Source: Candidatus Defluviilinea proxima (GTDB lineage Bacteria; Chloroflexota; Anaerolineae; Anaerolineales; Villigracilaceae). From it: a DNA stretch of 64,000 nt. The DNA is taken from positions 3,363,501 to 3,427,500 of the forward strand of contig JADKIW010000001.1 in the NCBI GenBank assembly GCA_016721115.1, written 5' to 3'. The notes under the pieces are model-generated. The model worked only from the letters and a program-made list of their open reading frames with translations. It did no database searches and was not told where the DNA came from. Positions 51,992 to 61,201 of the stretch are shown one piece after another (within the stretch, counting starts at the first letter, position 1; every line of letters begins with the position of its first letter). The translations under genes and the position numbers were made by a program.

Positions 51992-52906
51992 ATGACAGAA
52001 ACCATCATTTCCCCTGAACAGATCCGTACCGCAGAACAGTCCTTGTTCATGTTCTTCTGGTCACGTTTTCGTAAGCACCGCATGGCGCTCTTTGGCGGCA
52101 TCATCACATTGCTTATTGTTCTGTTGGTTGTCTTTGCTCCTGTGATCTCTCAAGATCCCATGAAGCAGGATTTGACCAATCGTTTCAAGCCACCATCTGC
52201 TGAACATTGGATGGGCACCGACGATCTCGGGCGCGATATGTTTGCCCGCGTATTATTTGGCGGCCGCATTTCTCTCACGGTTGGTTTGCTTTCCATGTTG
52301 GTTTCGATTGTTCTTGGCTCCACTATTGGCTTGGCTTCTGGTTATTATGGCGGATGGGCAGATGCCATACTGATGCGCATCACTGAAGTATTCATGTCCA
52401 TTCCCAGTTTGTTCGTGCTTATTGCATTGGGCATGTTTCTCCGCAAATTAGATTCGCCGTTTTTCAAGCCAGGCTCTTTTCTTCCGATTTCACTCGTGAT
52501 CGGCTTGCTCTCATGGATGGGAACTGCCCGTCTTGTCCGTGCCTCCACGCTTGAATTGCGCGAACGTGAATTTGTGCAAGCCTCGCGTGCTCTCGGTGCG
52601 TCCGATGCACGCTTACTCTTTCTGCGTATCCTTCCCAACATTGCCAGCCCGATTATCGTGTCAGCCACACTTGGCCTTGCTGGAGCGATCATCAGCGAAA
52701 GCGGCTTGTCTTATCTTGGCTTTGGTGTGCAACTCCCTACACCTACTTGGGGCAACATGTTATCCAACACTCAAAGTCAAATGACCACTGCGCCATGGAC
52801 CGCCATCTTCCCAGGCTTGATGATATTCGTTGTGGTCATTGCCATCAATTACCTTGGCGATGGTCTGCGCGACGCGCTTGACCCACGGCATTCTTTCCAG
52901 AATTAA
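51992..52906 (+). CDS. Peptide ABC transporter permease DppC/OppC family
   Basis: 304 residues. N-terminal OppC domain (FWSRFRKHRMALFGGIITLL), HWMGTDDLGRDMFARVLFGG, SLTVGLLSMLVSIVLGSTIG and the EAA loop EFVQASRALGASDARLLFLR; then SESGLSYLGFGVQLPTPTWG and NYLGDGLRDALDPR at the C-terminus, all diagnostic. It begins 2 bp after the DppB-type gene. Confidence 0.95.
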   Translation: MTETIISPEQIRTAEQSLFMFFWSRFRKHRMALFGGIITLLIVLLVVFAPVISQDPMKQDLTNRFKPPSAEHWMGTDDLGRDMFARVLFGGRISLTVGLLSMLVSIVLGSTIGLASGYYGGWADAILMRITEVFMSIPSLFVLIALGMFLRKLDSPFFKPGSFLPISLVIGLLSWMGTARLVRASTLELREREFVQASRALGASDARLLFLRILPNIASPIIVSATLGLAGAIISESGLSYLGFGVQLPTPTWGNMLSNTQSQMTTAPWTAIFPGLMIFVVVIAINYLGDGLRDALDPRHSFQN

Positions 52907-52944
52907 ATTTTTTCATTGAGTAATATATTTTTGAAAGGACACTT

Positions 52945-54975
52945 ATGAAGAATCGCTTTCTCTCGCTTTTATTGTTGCTTTGTGTCTTATTCTTTCCTTC
53001 CAACTTTGCTGCGGCTCAGACTCAGCCCGGCCTGCTTCTACCGATTGGCGCTGGCTACACTGACACTTATTCTGCGCTGGGAAAATTTGCAGTCGAGAAT
53101 GTACGTGGCGATGTAGTGCACATTCTCGTGTTAGCTACGCCTTACTCTACCAATGCTAATCACATCGGAGATGGTGAACGCGCACAAAATTTGAAAGATG
53201 CCGAAGAACGACGTATCCAAACCGAGGGAGCTTGTAAACGTAATCTTCCTGAAGGCTCAGCCCTTACATGTAAAGTGGAGCTGTTGCCCATCTTCACGCA
53301 GGAAGATGCCAACGACCCTGCTAATCTTGCTTACTTCACTGATGATGTTTCCATGCTCTTCATCCTTGGCGGCGACCAAGCCACCGGTATCGGCGCGATC
53401 ATGAATACACCTGTTGAAGAACGGATCACCGAATTGCACGAAAAAGGCATGATCGTCGCTGGTACAAGTGCAGGTGCGGCGATGCAATCCATAGTGATGA
53501 TCGCGGACTTGTCCGCAGGGTATGGCGTGGATGATGGTCTGTTTGCCGGGGCTGTGGATATTTGGAACTCTCCCGATAAACGAGGTTTGCCTTTCGGCAT
53601 TCAAAATGCAGTTGTCGATCAACATTTCTTTCAACGTGCACGTATGGGGCGACTTCTTAACGCGATCGCCCAGCCTAACATTCCCAACATCGGCGTGGGC
53701 GTGGATGCCTATACGGGCATTGCGTCAAACAATGAAGTCTTGGGAGACGTTTTTGGTTTATATACTGTAGCCATCTTGGACGCTGAAACCTATCATGCCG
53801 CAGATAGTGTCAAGTACGTCACTGTAAGCCCGAACCGTCCGCCTATTATGAGTTTTCGTAATGTGGTGTATCACTTGCTTTCCCCCGGCGATGTGACCTA
53901 TGATCTAAATACACGTACATCCTCGCTGGCAAATCCGCCTGCCACGCTTGCACGCAATTTCGATGCACTGACCATCCCAGCCTCTGCGGGGCCGCTGATT
54001 CTTTCCGGCGATTTGATCGATGGCCTTGAGAACAGCGTTGTGTTAAATGAGTTTAAATCCATTGCTGGAGACAATATTTTTATTATTGCCACTGGCTATC
54101 CCTCTGGGCGTTCGGCTGATACTGCTATCAAGAAATATACTGATGCTCTTGGTATGCAGGTCAAGTCTGTTGCTGTGAAAGATGCTCCCGTGGAGATCCC
54201 AGAAGGTACCAGCGCGGTATTGGTCATTGGGAAGAATCAGGCCAAAGTGAATATGGAAGCGTTGATTCCGCTCAAAGAGTTTTGGCTCGCTGGTCATCCC
54301 GTCATGGCTGATAACGCGGCGATGCCGGTCTTCGGATCCTTTTATGCTCCTCATGAGCCCACCCCTGATGATGCGGAACGCGAAGAGCTTGCCGTTCAAA
54401 AATCCTTTTGGCAGGGACGAACCACCATTACGCCCAGCTTGGGTTGGGTGAATATCACGCTGGAACCGCAGATCATTGCTGATAAACGTTTTGGGCGGCT
54501 GACCTCGCTTGCTTATAATCACCCTGAACTATTGTCTTTGGGAATCAATAAAGATACAGCTATTGTGCTGGATAAAGATGGCGCAAGAGTGATCGGCGAT
54601 AATGGTGTCTTTGTCTTTGACTTGCGTAAGGCTAAGTTGAAACTTGGCACCAATGATGGCTTTATGATCGCTAATGCTATGCTGGATGTTTTCGTCCCTG
54701 GCGAAACGCTCAAGCCTGAACTTGCGGATATAAATGCCCGCTTCGATCCTGCCCCGACGCCTGTGTTGCCCACCCCGATCCCAACCGCCACTGCGACCTC
54801 TCTTCCTACACCGACGCTTCCTGCAACTGCCACCGTGCTTCCGTCAACTGTGACGGCAACTCTTGTGGTTGAAACTGCATCTTCAGAATCGCAGTCTGTT
54901 CCAATATGGGCGATCGTAGGTGGCGGTGTCATCCTACTTCTACTCGTGTTGTGGATGTTGCGACGCAACAAATAA
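52945..54975 (+). CDS. Surface-anchored double S51 (cyanophycinase-like) protein
   Basis: 676 residues. Signal peptide at 1-25 (FLSLLLLLCVLFFPSNFAAA). First S51 domain about 30-330 with HILVLATPYSTNANHIGDGE, MLFILGGDQATGIGAIM, IVAGTSAGAAMQSIV (nucleophile Ser) and VDQHFFQRARMGRLL. A second region, about 350-590, repeats the fold (GVNK-like SLGINKDTAIVLDKDGARVI) but has no GTSAGA, so it looks inactive. Then a Pro/Thr stalk and a C-terminal span VPIWAIVGGGVILLLLVLW with basic end RRNK, so it is held on the outer face of the membrane. Likely digests polymer or peptides outside for the importer. Confidence 0.82.
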   Translation: MKNRFLSLLLLLCVLFFPSNFAAAQTQPGLLLPIGAGYTDTYSALGKFAVENVRGDVVHILVLATPYSTNANHIGDGERAQNLKDAEERRIQTEGACKRNLPEGSALTCKVELLPIFTQEDANDPANLAYFTDDVSMLFILGGDQATGIGAIMNTPVEERITELHEKGMIVAGTSAGAAMQSIVMIADLSAGYGVDDGLFAGAVDIWNSPDKRGLPFGIQNAVVDQHFFQRARMGRLLNAIAQPNIPNIGVGVDAYTGIASNNEVLGDVFGLYTVAILDAETYHAADSVKYVTVSPNRPPIMSFRNVVYHLLSPGDVTYDLNTRTSSLANPPATLARNFDALTIPASAGPLILSGDLIDGLENSVVLNEFKSIAGDNIFIIATGYPSGRSADTAIKKYTDALGMQVKSVAVKDAPVEIPEGTSAVLVIGKNQAKVNMEALIPLKEFWLAGHPVMADNAAMPVFGSFYAPHEPTPDDAEREELAVQKSFWQGRTTITPSLGWVNITLEPQIIADKRFGRLTSLAYNHPELLSLGINKDTAIVLDKDGARVIGDNGVFVFDLRKAKLKLGTNDGFMIANAMLDVFVPGETLKPELADINARFDPAPTPVLPTPIPTATATSLPTPTLPATATVLPSTVTATLVVETASSESQSVPIWAIVGGGVILLLLVLWMLRRNK

Positions 54976-54999
54976 TTCGTGTGTGATCGTTTGATAATA

Positions 55000-55030
55000 C
55001 AGAGTCCACATTCTTGTGGACTCTGTGCTT
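55000..55030 (+). terminator. Terminator after the S51 gene
   Basis: CAGAGTCCAC (55000-55009) and GTGGACTCTG (55016-55025) then TGCTTTT. It abuts the stop of the convergent EamA gene. Confidence 0.85.
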
Positions 55031-55885
55031 TTAATGGCTTACGGTTTCTTTTGCCGCTTTGGCGCTTCCTATTGCGCTCAAGATCACACCGCTGAGGACA
55101 ACCAAGCCTCCAAACAGAGCAAACTTCCCTGCGCTTTCGCCGTAGAACAGAAACCCCCAAATGGGATTCAGCACCGGCTCCAATGTGCCAACCAGATTTG
55201 CTTCCAAGGCAGGGATGTGTTTGATCGCTTTGGTGAAGAATACAAAAGCGAGACCGATCTGAAAGATACCAAGAAAGGCGATAATGCTCCAGTTGGTGAT
55301 CGTCCATGTCTCTTTCACAACAAAAGGGAAGCCTACGATGGCAGTGAAAAGGCTGGCGATGAGGAAGCTTTCCTCAGGTGCGCCATCCTTTTGGGCGCGG
55401 AAAGAGACGATCATCACGGCCGATGTTACGCCGCTTAGGATCGCCAGAAGATTTCCGTAGAAACCGTTCGTGTTTAGTTTATCCCCGAAGAATAACAATA
55501 ACCCAAGAAAAATAACGAACATCGATATCCAGTCCGTGCGGGATGGTTTTTCGCGCAGGAACCAATATCCCAATAGTACAACGTAAATGGGCGCCGTGTA
55601 TTGTAGGAAGATCGCGTTCGCGGCGGTGGTCAACTTTGTAGATGTGATGAACAGGAATTGGGTCAAGATGGAACCGCCTGCCGCCAATAAATGCCAACGG
55701 TTGAAGCGGGTGGGGAGTCGCCGCATGTAGACGAGGAATACAACGCTGGCAAACAAACTACGCGCGGATAGAATGGCGAGCGGTTGCCAGTCCAGCGTTT
55801 TGACCAGTACACCGCTGGTGCTCCATAAGACTGCGGTGATGACGAGAAAAAGAAGCGCCTTGCGGCGCTCCGAAAGGGAATCCAT
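55031..55885 (-). CDS. EamA/DMT-family transporter
   Basis: 284 residues with ten spans in two repeated halves. LFLVITAVLWSTSGVLVKTL, ANAIFLQYTAPIYVVLLGYW and in the second half FLGIFQIGLAFVFFTKAIKH with LVGTLEPVLNPIWGFLFYGE are the two EamA signatures. Metabolite exporter, substrate unknown. Convergent to the peptide cluster. Confidence 0.93.
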   Translation of the reverse strand: MDSLSERRKALLFLVITAVLWSTSGVLVKTLDWQPLAILSARSLFASVVFLVYMRRLPTRFNRWHLLAAGGSILTQFLFITSTKLTTAANAIFLQYTAPIYVVLLGYWFLREKPSRTDWISMFVIFLGLLLFFGDKLNTNGFYGNLLAILSGVTSAVMIVSFRAQKDGAPEESFLIASLFTAIVGFPFVVKETWTITNWSIIAFLGIFQIGLAFVFFTKAIKHIPALEANLVGTLEPVLNPIWGFLFYGESAGKFALFGGLVVLSGVILSAIGSAKAAKETVSH

Positions 55886-56000
55886 ATATAGTGCCTCACA
55901 AAGGTATAGGTTGAATGCCGATTATATAATACCCGCGGTCAAAGAGCGTGTTTTCTCGCTTCAGAAAAAAGCGTGACTTTTGATCGTGACGGGTATACAG

Positions 56001-56819
56001 TTAGTTCCCGTTGTCTTTGAGCTTTCCGTATCGCTTTTCCATTTCGTTGCCAACCAGTTCCACAGCAGATTTTCGAGACAATATGTGTGTGGACATGAAG
56101 GTGGCAAAGCGATTCTGCGATCCAGGGACGAAGCTGGGAGTTTTCCCAAGCGCGCCTAATGTCTCGCGAACTGTATCTTCGGCTGTCATAACAGGAGGCC
56201 AGGTCTTCGCATCAGGACTGGGATTTTCTGATCGCCAACCTGGTGTATCGGTTGCGCCGACAATGGTCGCTAACACATCTACGTTCAAGGGGTGTAGTTC
56301 ATGCCACATGGCTTCACCTAGTGCCAGGACATGTGCCTTGGTGGCGGAATATTCGCTGACGTAACTGGTACCGTTCAGCCCAGACATGGACGATACAAAG
56401 ATGATGCCTCCGCGTCTTCGGGCTTTCATCAAACCACCGAAATGATGAGCAAGTATTAGCGGGGCACGCGCGTTGACATCGAGGATGGCTAGATGCTTCT
56501 CAAGTGGTACATCAAGGAAATGACCAATCGAAGAAATCCCTGCATTGTTTACGAGCAATCCCACCTCTAACTCGTTGGTAATGGCGGTTAGCTTGGGTAG
56601 AAAATCTGACGCGCCAAGGTTTAAGATCACTTGTCGAATATCTACACCAAATTCGCGTGTGATTGTTTCGGATGTTTTTGCAAGTTGTTCTGTTTGGACA
56701 TCGACGAGAATTAAATTTAATCCACGCTCTGCCAGTTGACGGGCAAACTGTTCGCCGAGCCCTCTTGCGGCGCCAGTTACCAAAGCCCAAGGGCCATATT
56801 TTTCTGAAAATGAAAGCAT
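56001..56819 (-). CDS. Short-chain dehydrogenase/reductase
   Basis: 272 residues. ALVTGAARGLGEQFARQLAE binds the cofactor; LLVNNAGISSIGHFLD, FVSSMSGLNGTSYVSEYSAT with YSATK catalytic pair, and VDVLATIVGATDTPGW. The LxxVDxQ segment after the first strand suggests NAD(H). Resembles the 17-beta-hydroxysteroid-dehydrogenase-like SDRs; substrate unknown. GGAGAAAC precedes the ATG. Downstream of and 36 bp from the TetR gene, so possibly its target. Confidence 0.88.
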   Translation of the reverse strand: MLSFSEKYGPWALVTGAARGLGEQFARQLAERGLNLILVDVQTEQLAKTSETITREFGVDIRQVILNLGASDFLPKLTAITNELEVGLLVNNAGISSIGHFLDVPLEKHLAILDVNARAPLILAHHFGGLMKARRRGGIIFVSSMSGLNGTSYVSEYSATKAHVLALGEAMWHELHPLNVDVLATIVGATDTPGWRSENPSPDAKTWPPVMTAEDTVRETLGALGKTPSFVPGSQNRFATFMSTHILSRKSAVELVGNEMEKRYGKLKDNGN

Positions 56820-56855
56820 AGTTTCTCCAATTTAGATTTTGTATACAGGGCGCTC

Positions 56856-57413
56856 TTAGCCGCCCATCATGATCGTCATTGTCCCAGGCTCTACGAGTTG
56901 ACGGAAAATCTCACTCATCTTCTCAGCAGAGAGGGGATAGTTGTTGTCGATCCACCAGGTCATTAAAGCGATAAATGAACTGGCAACGTAGTGAGCCAGC
57001 AATTCAGGCGGGATATTTTTATTTCTTTTTGGCAAGCCCATTTTCAAATGATCGAGCAGATACCCGTATAGGAATTTTTGTACATGAGTCAACGTGATAT
57101 ACCCTCCCTTTTGCTTTTGTACTTCCTGGAATATGGTCAAGCTCAACGCCCAGGGACTTTCGTTGTCGAACTCTGCACCTGAGAGGAAATCTTCAAATTG
57201 GGCACGTAGGGGTTCAAATCCGCTGAGGAGCAATTGGTCGAGGCTTTCGAAGTGGGCATAGAACGTGGAGCGTCCCACGTTGGCACGATCAATGACATCC
57301 TGCACCGTGACTTTTTCATATCCCTTTTCAACGATCAATTCGCTCAAGGCATTTTGCAGTGATTGACGTGTCCGCTGGATGCGGCGGTCTTCGGGTTTAA
57401 CTTTTTTGGGCAT
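56856..57413 (-). CDS. TetR-family regulator
   Basis: 185 residues from the ATG at 57413 with GGAG 6 nt upstream; longer versions would run into the repeat at 57430. HTH at 15-60: QNALSELIVEKGYEKVTVQD and ANVGRSTFYAHFESLDQLL. The C-terminal domain (GGYITLTHVQKFLYGYLLDH, ASSFIALMTWWIDNNYP) is the TetR_C_33-like type. Divergent from the ABC exporter operon, whose promoter holds an inverted repeat, so it probably represses that operon. Confidence 0.92.
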   Translation of the reverse strand: MPKKVKPEDRRIQRTRQSLQNALSELIVEKGYEKVTVQDVIDRANVGRSTFYAHFESLDQLLLSGFEPLRAQFEDFLSGAEFDNESPWALSLTIFQEVQKQKGGYITLTHVQKFLYGYLLDHLKMGLPKRNKNIPPELLAHYVASSFIALMTWWIDNNYPLSAEKMSEIFRQLVEPGTMTIMMGG

Positions 57414-57429
57414 GGTTGACTCCATTTCT

Positions 57430-57568
57430 CGGTGGTTGAGTAGCCCTGAGCGTTCGTTGCGAAGGGCGTATCGAAACCACCAAATTTCAAAAGCTCTTTT
57501 GTAACAAAAATTTCTCTGCTTACTTGTGGTTTCGATACGGCGGACGAACACCGCCTACTCAACCACCG
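57430..57568. repeat. Dispersed inverted repeat (CGGTGGTTGAGTAG ... CTACTCAACCACCG)
   Basis: Outer arms CGGTGGTTGAGTAG and CTACTCAACCACCG, with inner TATCGAAACCACCAAATTT and TGTGGTTTCGATAC. A widespread bacterial repeat type. It separates the TetR gene from its putative target promoter. Confidence 0.85.
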
Positions 57569-57639
57569 ATACATCAAAAAAATCCTGAACAAATCATTCT
57601 TAACTGTTCAATAACTTACGAATTTCAACACATTGGTTG

Positions 57640-57701
57640 TTGACTTCTTTTCTGCGTTTCTGTATAACCGTACACAGTGTTCAGAAACATATACAGTGTA
57701 C
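57640..57701 (+). promoter_or_regulatory. Promoter and likely TetR operator of the ABC exporter operon
   Basis: TTGACT (57640-57645), 17-bp spacer, TATAAC (57663-57668). Immediately downstream GTACACAGTGT and ACAGTGTAC form an inverted repeat (57670-57701) with two copies of ACAGTGT. Overlap with the start of transcription suits repression. Confidence 0.72.
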
Positions 57702-57735
57702 ATCAATTTATTGCAAATGAAAAGGAGAAAACAAA

Positions 57736-58473
57736 ATGGAAACAAGTTTGGAAGGTAAAAAACAGGTAATAGCAATGCCTGTCGCAGAGAGACCTTTGAT
57801 TGAATTGCGGAAGGTCTCAAAGGCATATGATGTCGCCGCAGGGAAATTCCTAGCGCTCAAGGAAGTGGATATGGGTGCTGATGCAGGTGAGTTCGTTGCT
57901 GTGGTTGGCAAGTCGGGGAGTGGGAAGTCGACGCTCATCAACATGATCACGGGCATAGATACACCAACATCTGGTGAAGTGTTCGTCGCTGGGACGGCTG
58001 TCCATGAGATGGATCAGGAGCAGTTGGCAGTCTGGCGTGGGCGCAATGTGGGGGTTGTCTTTCAGTTCTTTCAACTGCTTCCCACGTTGAGCGTCGCAGA
58101 AAACATTGTCCTGCCGATGGACTTTTGCAACACGTTCCCTGTCAATGAACGGCGTGGACGTGCGATCTCTCTGCTGGAGAAAGTTGGTATCGCCGAACAA
58201 GCCGACAAACTTCCCTCCGACCTCTCAGGCGGACAGCAACAGCGTGCGGCTATCGCCCGTGCGTTGGCAAATGATCCACCGCTCATCGTCGCCGACGAAC
58301 CGACAGGTAATCTCGATTCCGCCACGTCTGATGCGGTGATGGGGTTGTTTGCCGACCTCGCCGCTGAAGGCAAGACCGTATTGATGGTGACGCATGAGCG
58401 TGACCTCACACAATACTTCACTCGTTCGATCATGTTGTCGGATGGAGTCATTGTCAACGGGGATGTGAAATGA
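57736..58473 (+). CDS. ABC transporter ATP-binding protein, MacB/LolD type
   Basis: 245 residues. VVGKSGSGKSTLINMITGID (Walker A), FQFFQLLPTLSVAENIVLPM (Q-loop), LSGGQQQRAAIARALANDPP (signature), LIVADEPTGNLDSATSD (Walker B) and LMVTHERDLTQYF (switch His). AAAAGGAGAAAAC precedes the ATG. Overlaps the FtsX-type permease gene by 4 bp and energises it. Confidence 0.95.
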   Translation: METSLEGKKQVIAMPVAERPLIELRKVSKAYDVAAGKFLALKEVDMGADAGEFVAVVGKSGSGKSTLINMITGIDTPTSGEVFVAGTAVHEMDQEQLAVWRGRNVGVVFQFFQLLPTLSVAENIVLPMDFCNTFPVNERRGRAISLLEKVGIAEQADKLPSDLSGGQQQRAAIARALANDPPLIVADEPTGNLDSATSDAVMGLFADLAAEGKTVLMVTHERDLTQYFTRSIMLSDGVIVNGDVK

Positions 58474-60884
58474 ACAGCCCGCGTTGGAAAAAACTTTTGC
58501 GTGATTTGCAGTCCGCACAAGGACGTATGACGATGATGGTTGTCGCCATTGGAGTCAGCATCTTTGCTGTGGGAATGATTCTCAGCGCCTACACCATATT
58601 GAATCGTGAGATGAGTCGCAACTATCTCGGCACGAATCCTGCATCTGCTTTCATTCAGTTGGATCGAGTGGATGATGCGCTTGTAAAGACTGTCAGCGAA
58701 CGACCAGGCATTTCGGAAGCCGAAGCAACCTCATGGGTCGGAGGGAGAGCCGAGGTGAGTCCCAATGAGTGGATGCCTGTGTTGCTGTTCGTCTATCCCG
58801 ATTTTGAAACATCGCATGTCAGCACGGTCGCTCCTGAAGCGGGGGCGTATCCGCCAACGAGTCAAACAATCCTCGTCGAGCGTGAAGTCCTGCCGATGTT
58901 GGATAAATCGATTGGCGATACGATCACGATCCAAACGCTGAACGGCACAAAGCAGACGATAAAAATTTCGGGAACGGTGCACGACCCTGCGCTTGCGCCT
59001 GCGTGGCAGGAACAGACGGTGTACGGGTATATCACGCCCGCTACGTTGGCGACACTTGGTGAAAGTGAAACGCTGCATATCCTCAAAGTGGTCCTGAGCG
59101 ACGATCGTTATAACCGTGATGCCATTGACGCAACCGTGAGTGAATTGGCGATGTGGTTGAAGTCGCAGGGTTATGTGGTGGATGAGATTCGCATTCCGCC
59201 GCCAGGCAAGCATCCGCATCAAAGTCAGATGACTTCGGTGCTTACATTGTTGCTGGTGTTCAGCGTGATGGCTTTAGTATTGAGCGCCATTCTCACTGCC
59301 ACGATGATCAACGCTTTGCTTGCGCAACAGATACGGCAGATCGGAATCATGAAAGCCATCGGCGCTCGTTCGATGCAGATCACGGGTATGTATCTTGCGT
59401 TGATCGCCATCCTTGGTTTTGCTGCGTCGTTGGTCGGTGTGCCGCTGGGTATCATGGCGGGTCGTGGTTTTGCTGGCATCGTGGCGCAACTGCTCAATCT
59501 CAAAATTTATAGCGACGCCATTCCTGCTTGGGTGTACCTCACTTTGTTTGCGATGGGCATTCTCGTTCCGTTGCTCGTTGCATTGGATCCGATCCTCAAG
59601 ACGACTCGCATCACCGTGCGTGAGACTCTCAATGATTATGGCATCAGTCGGGACGCTGCCGCTTCATCTTTAAGGGATGGCTGGCTCAGCCGCATCAGGC
59701 TTTTCGACAACACCCTGATCCTTGCCCTGCGCAACACCTTCCGCCGCCGTGGACGATTGATCCTCACGTTGAGTCTGCTCTCCGCCGCTGGCGCCATGTT
59801 CATGACGGCGATCAATGTGCGCAGTGGCTGGCAGGCATACATTGATCAATCCACCGAAGACCGTCATTACGATCTGGAGATTCGTTTCAACGCACCTGTG
59901 CCAACCGAACAAGTCCAGTCTTTGCTTGCTGAGGTCCCTGGCGTGGAAAAAAGCGAATCGTGGAACTTAACTCCCGCCGCTTTGATCCGACCAGATGAGT
60001 TGGAGATCGTCCGCACTTATCCTGATGGTGGTCATGGTAGTTTCAGTTTGCGTTCCATGCCATTGGGTAGTGACCTGATCGCAACACCTTTGCTTGAAGG
60101 TCGTTTCCTGCAAGCGGGTGATGTTGATGCAGTCGTGTTAAATCAAAATGCGAAGGCGTTATTCTCCGATGCAAAAGTGGGCGATGAGATCGAATTGCTC
60201 ATTGTAGATCAACCCAAAACCTTCCGTCTTGTGGGCGTGATCAAGCAGGTCCTTTCACCATCGGCGGCATATGTGTTGCCTGAAACCTTTGCCAGTGCGA
60301 CAGGTCAGCCTGTTGAATTGACGAACACTGTCCGTGTTGTAATGAACCAACATGACAAAGAGTCGACGGCTTCCATCACTCGAGATATAGAAAAGGTGTT
60401 GGCGGCTGGGAATGTCAGCGTCAAGGTGATGGTTTCAGAAGCACTCTTGGGTGAAGCCATTAGCGGTCACGTGTACATCTTCATATTTGCGCTGATGCTG
60501 ATCTCAACGGTCATGGCAATCGTTGGCGCTCTGGGATTGACCTCCAGCATGGGCACCAGTGTCATCGAGCGGACTCGTGAGTTCGGAGTCATGCGTGCCA
60601 TCGGCGCTAAGTCCAAGACCATTCTGCGGAACATTATTAGTGAAGGAGTCTTCATCGGCTTGATGAGTTGGGTCATTGCCCTGCCGTTGTCCATTCCGCT
60701 TTCGTTGGGGATCGGCTACATGATCGGCATGATGTCCTTCCGCTCGCCATTGCCGTTGGTTGTTTCATCCATGGGACTTGGCGTCTGGTTCTTGATATTG
60801 ATTGTCGGCTCGATCGCCGCCAGTGCCTATCCCGCCCAGCAGGCATCACGCCTCACGGTGAGAGAGACATTGGCGTACGTATAA
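58470..60884 (+). CDS. FtsX-domain ABC permease (MacB-like, two FtsX units)
   Basis: 804 residues. Eight spans: one at 20-45 followed by a large outer domain (50-250), three at about 255-380 (first FtsX domain; LLLVFSVMALVLSAILTATM), a span near 425, a second outer domain (450-660), and three at the end (IFIFALMLISTVMAIVGALG, SLGIGYMIGMMSF). RQIGIMKAIGARSMQITGMY and REFGVMRAIGAKSKTILRNI are the paired cytosolic coupling motifs. Probably moves lipids, drugs or lipoproteins. Controlled together with its ATPase. Confidence 0.93.
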   Translation: MNSPRWKKLLRDLQSAQGRMTMMVVAIGVSIFAVGMILSAYTILNREMSRNYLGTNPASAFIQLDRVDDALVKTVSERPGISEAEATSWVGGRAEVSPNEWMPVLLFVYPDFETSHVSTVAPEAGAYPPTSQTILVEREVLPMLDKSIGDTITIQTLNGTKQTIKISGTVHDPALAPAWQEQTVYGYITPATLATLGESETLHILKVVLSDDRYNRDAIDATVSELAMWLKSQGYVVDEIRIPPPGKHPHQSQMTSVLTLLLVFSVMALVLSAILTATMINALLAQQIRQIGIMKAIGARSMQITGMYLALIAILGFAASLVGVPLGIMAGRGFAGIVAQLLNLKIYSDAIPAWVYLTLFAMGILVPLLVALDPILKTTRITVRETLNDYGISRDAAASSLRDGWLSRIRLFDNTLILALRNTFRRRGRLILTLSLLSAAGAMFMTAINVRSGWQAYIDQSTEDRHYDLEIRFNAPVPTEQVQSLLAEVPGVEKSESWNLTPAALIRPDELEIVRTYPDGGHGSFSLRSMPLGSDLIATPLLEGRFLQAGDVDAVVLNQNAKALFSDAKVGDEIELLIVDQPKTFRLVGVIKQVLSPSAAYVLPETFASATGQPVELTNTVRVVMNQHDKESTASITRDIEKVLAAGNVSVKVMVSEALLGEAISGHVYIFIFALMLISTVMAIVGALGLTSSMGTSVIERTREFGVMRAIGAKSKTILRNIISEGVFIGLMSWVIALPLSIPLSLGIGYMIGMMSFRSPLPLVVSSMGLGVWFLILIVGSIAASAYPAQQASRLTVRETLAYV

Positions 60885-60895
60885 ATCAATTCCGT

Positions 60896-60980
60896 CAATG
60901 CGAGCCCCGACAGGGGCGAAGCAATCCCCAACCTTGCATGGAGATTGCTTCGTCGGGCTAACGCCCTCCTCGCAATGACG
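60896..60980. repeat. Dispersed GAAGCAATCCCC repeat, copy 2
   Basis: TGCGAGCCCCGACAGGGGCG..AAGCAATCCCC and inverse GGAGATTGCTTCGTCGGGC..CTCGCAATGACG. Same family as 23974-24064. Confidence 0.85.
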
Positions 60981-61006
60981 GCTATATGAAAAAAAGGAGA
61001 AATAAA

Positions 61007-61150
61007 ATGGAACAAAAAGTTGATAACAAAAAGAAAATTGTAAAAATCGTGATATGGGCTGTTGTGATCCTTGCAGTAATGGCGACCCTGCATATTGCAG
61101 TCAATAACATTGACGGTCTGGAATTTATAAAACAGCTACATGGTGGATAG
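61007..61150 (+). CDS. Small single-span membrane protein (47 aa)
   Basis: AAAAAAAGGAGAAATAAA gives a very good ribosome-binding site for the ATG at 61007. The product has a lysine-rich start (MEQKVDNKKK), one hydrophobic span (IVIWAVVILAVMATLHIAV) and a short polar end (FIKQLHGG). It is followed by a strong terminator. It may belong to the ABC exporter operon, 120 bp upstream. No family recognised. Confidence 0.75.
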   Translation: MEQKVDNKKKIVKIVIWAVVILAVMATLHIAVNNIDGLEFIKQLHGG

Positions 61151-61155
61151 AATAA

Positions 61156-61187
61156 AAGAGAGCCGCATCACATGATGCGGCTCTCTT
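61156..61187. terminator. Bidirectional terminator
   Basis: AAGAGAGCCGCATCA and TGATGCGGCTCTCTT, 15 perfect pairs, 2-nt centre. Serves the 47-aa gene (plus) and OsmC (minus, followed by TTATT). Confidence 0.88.
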
Positions 61188-61201
61188 GCTTTATTGGGGT
61201 G

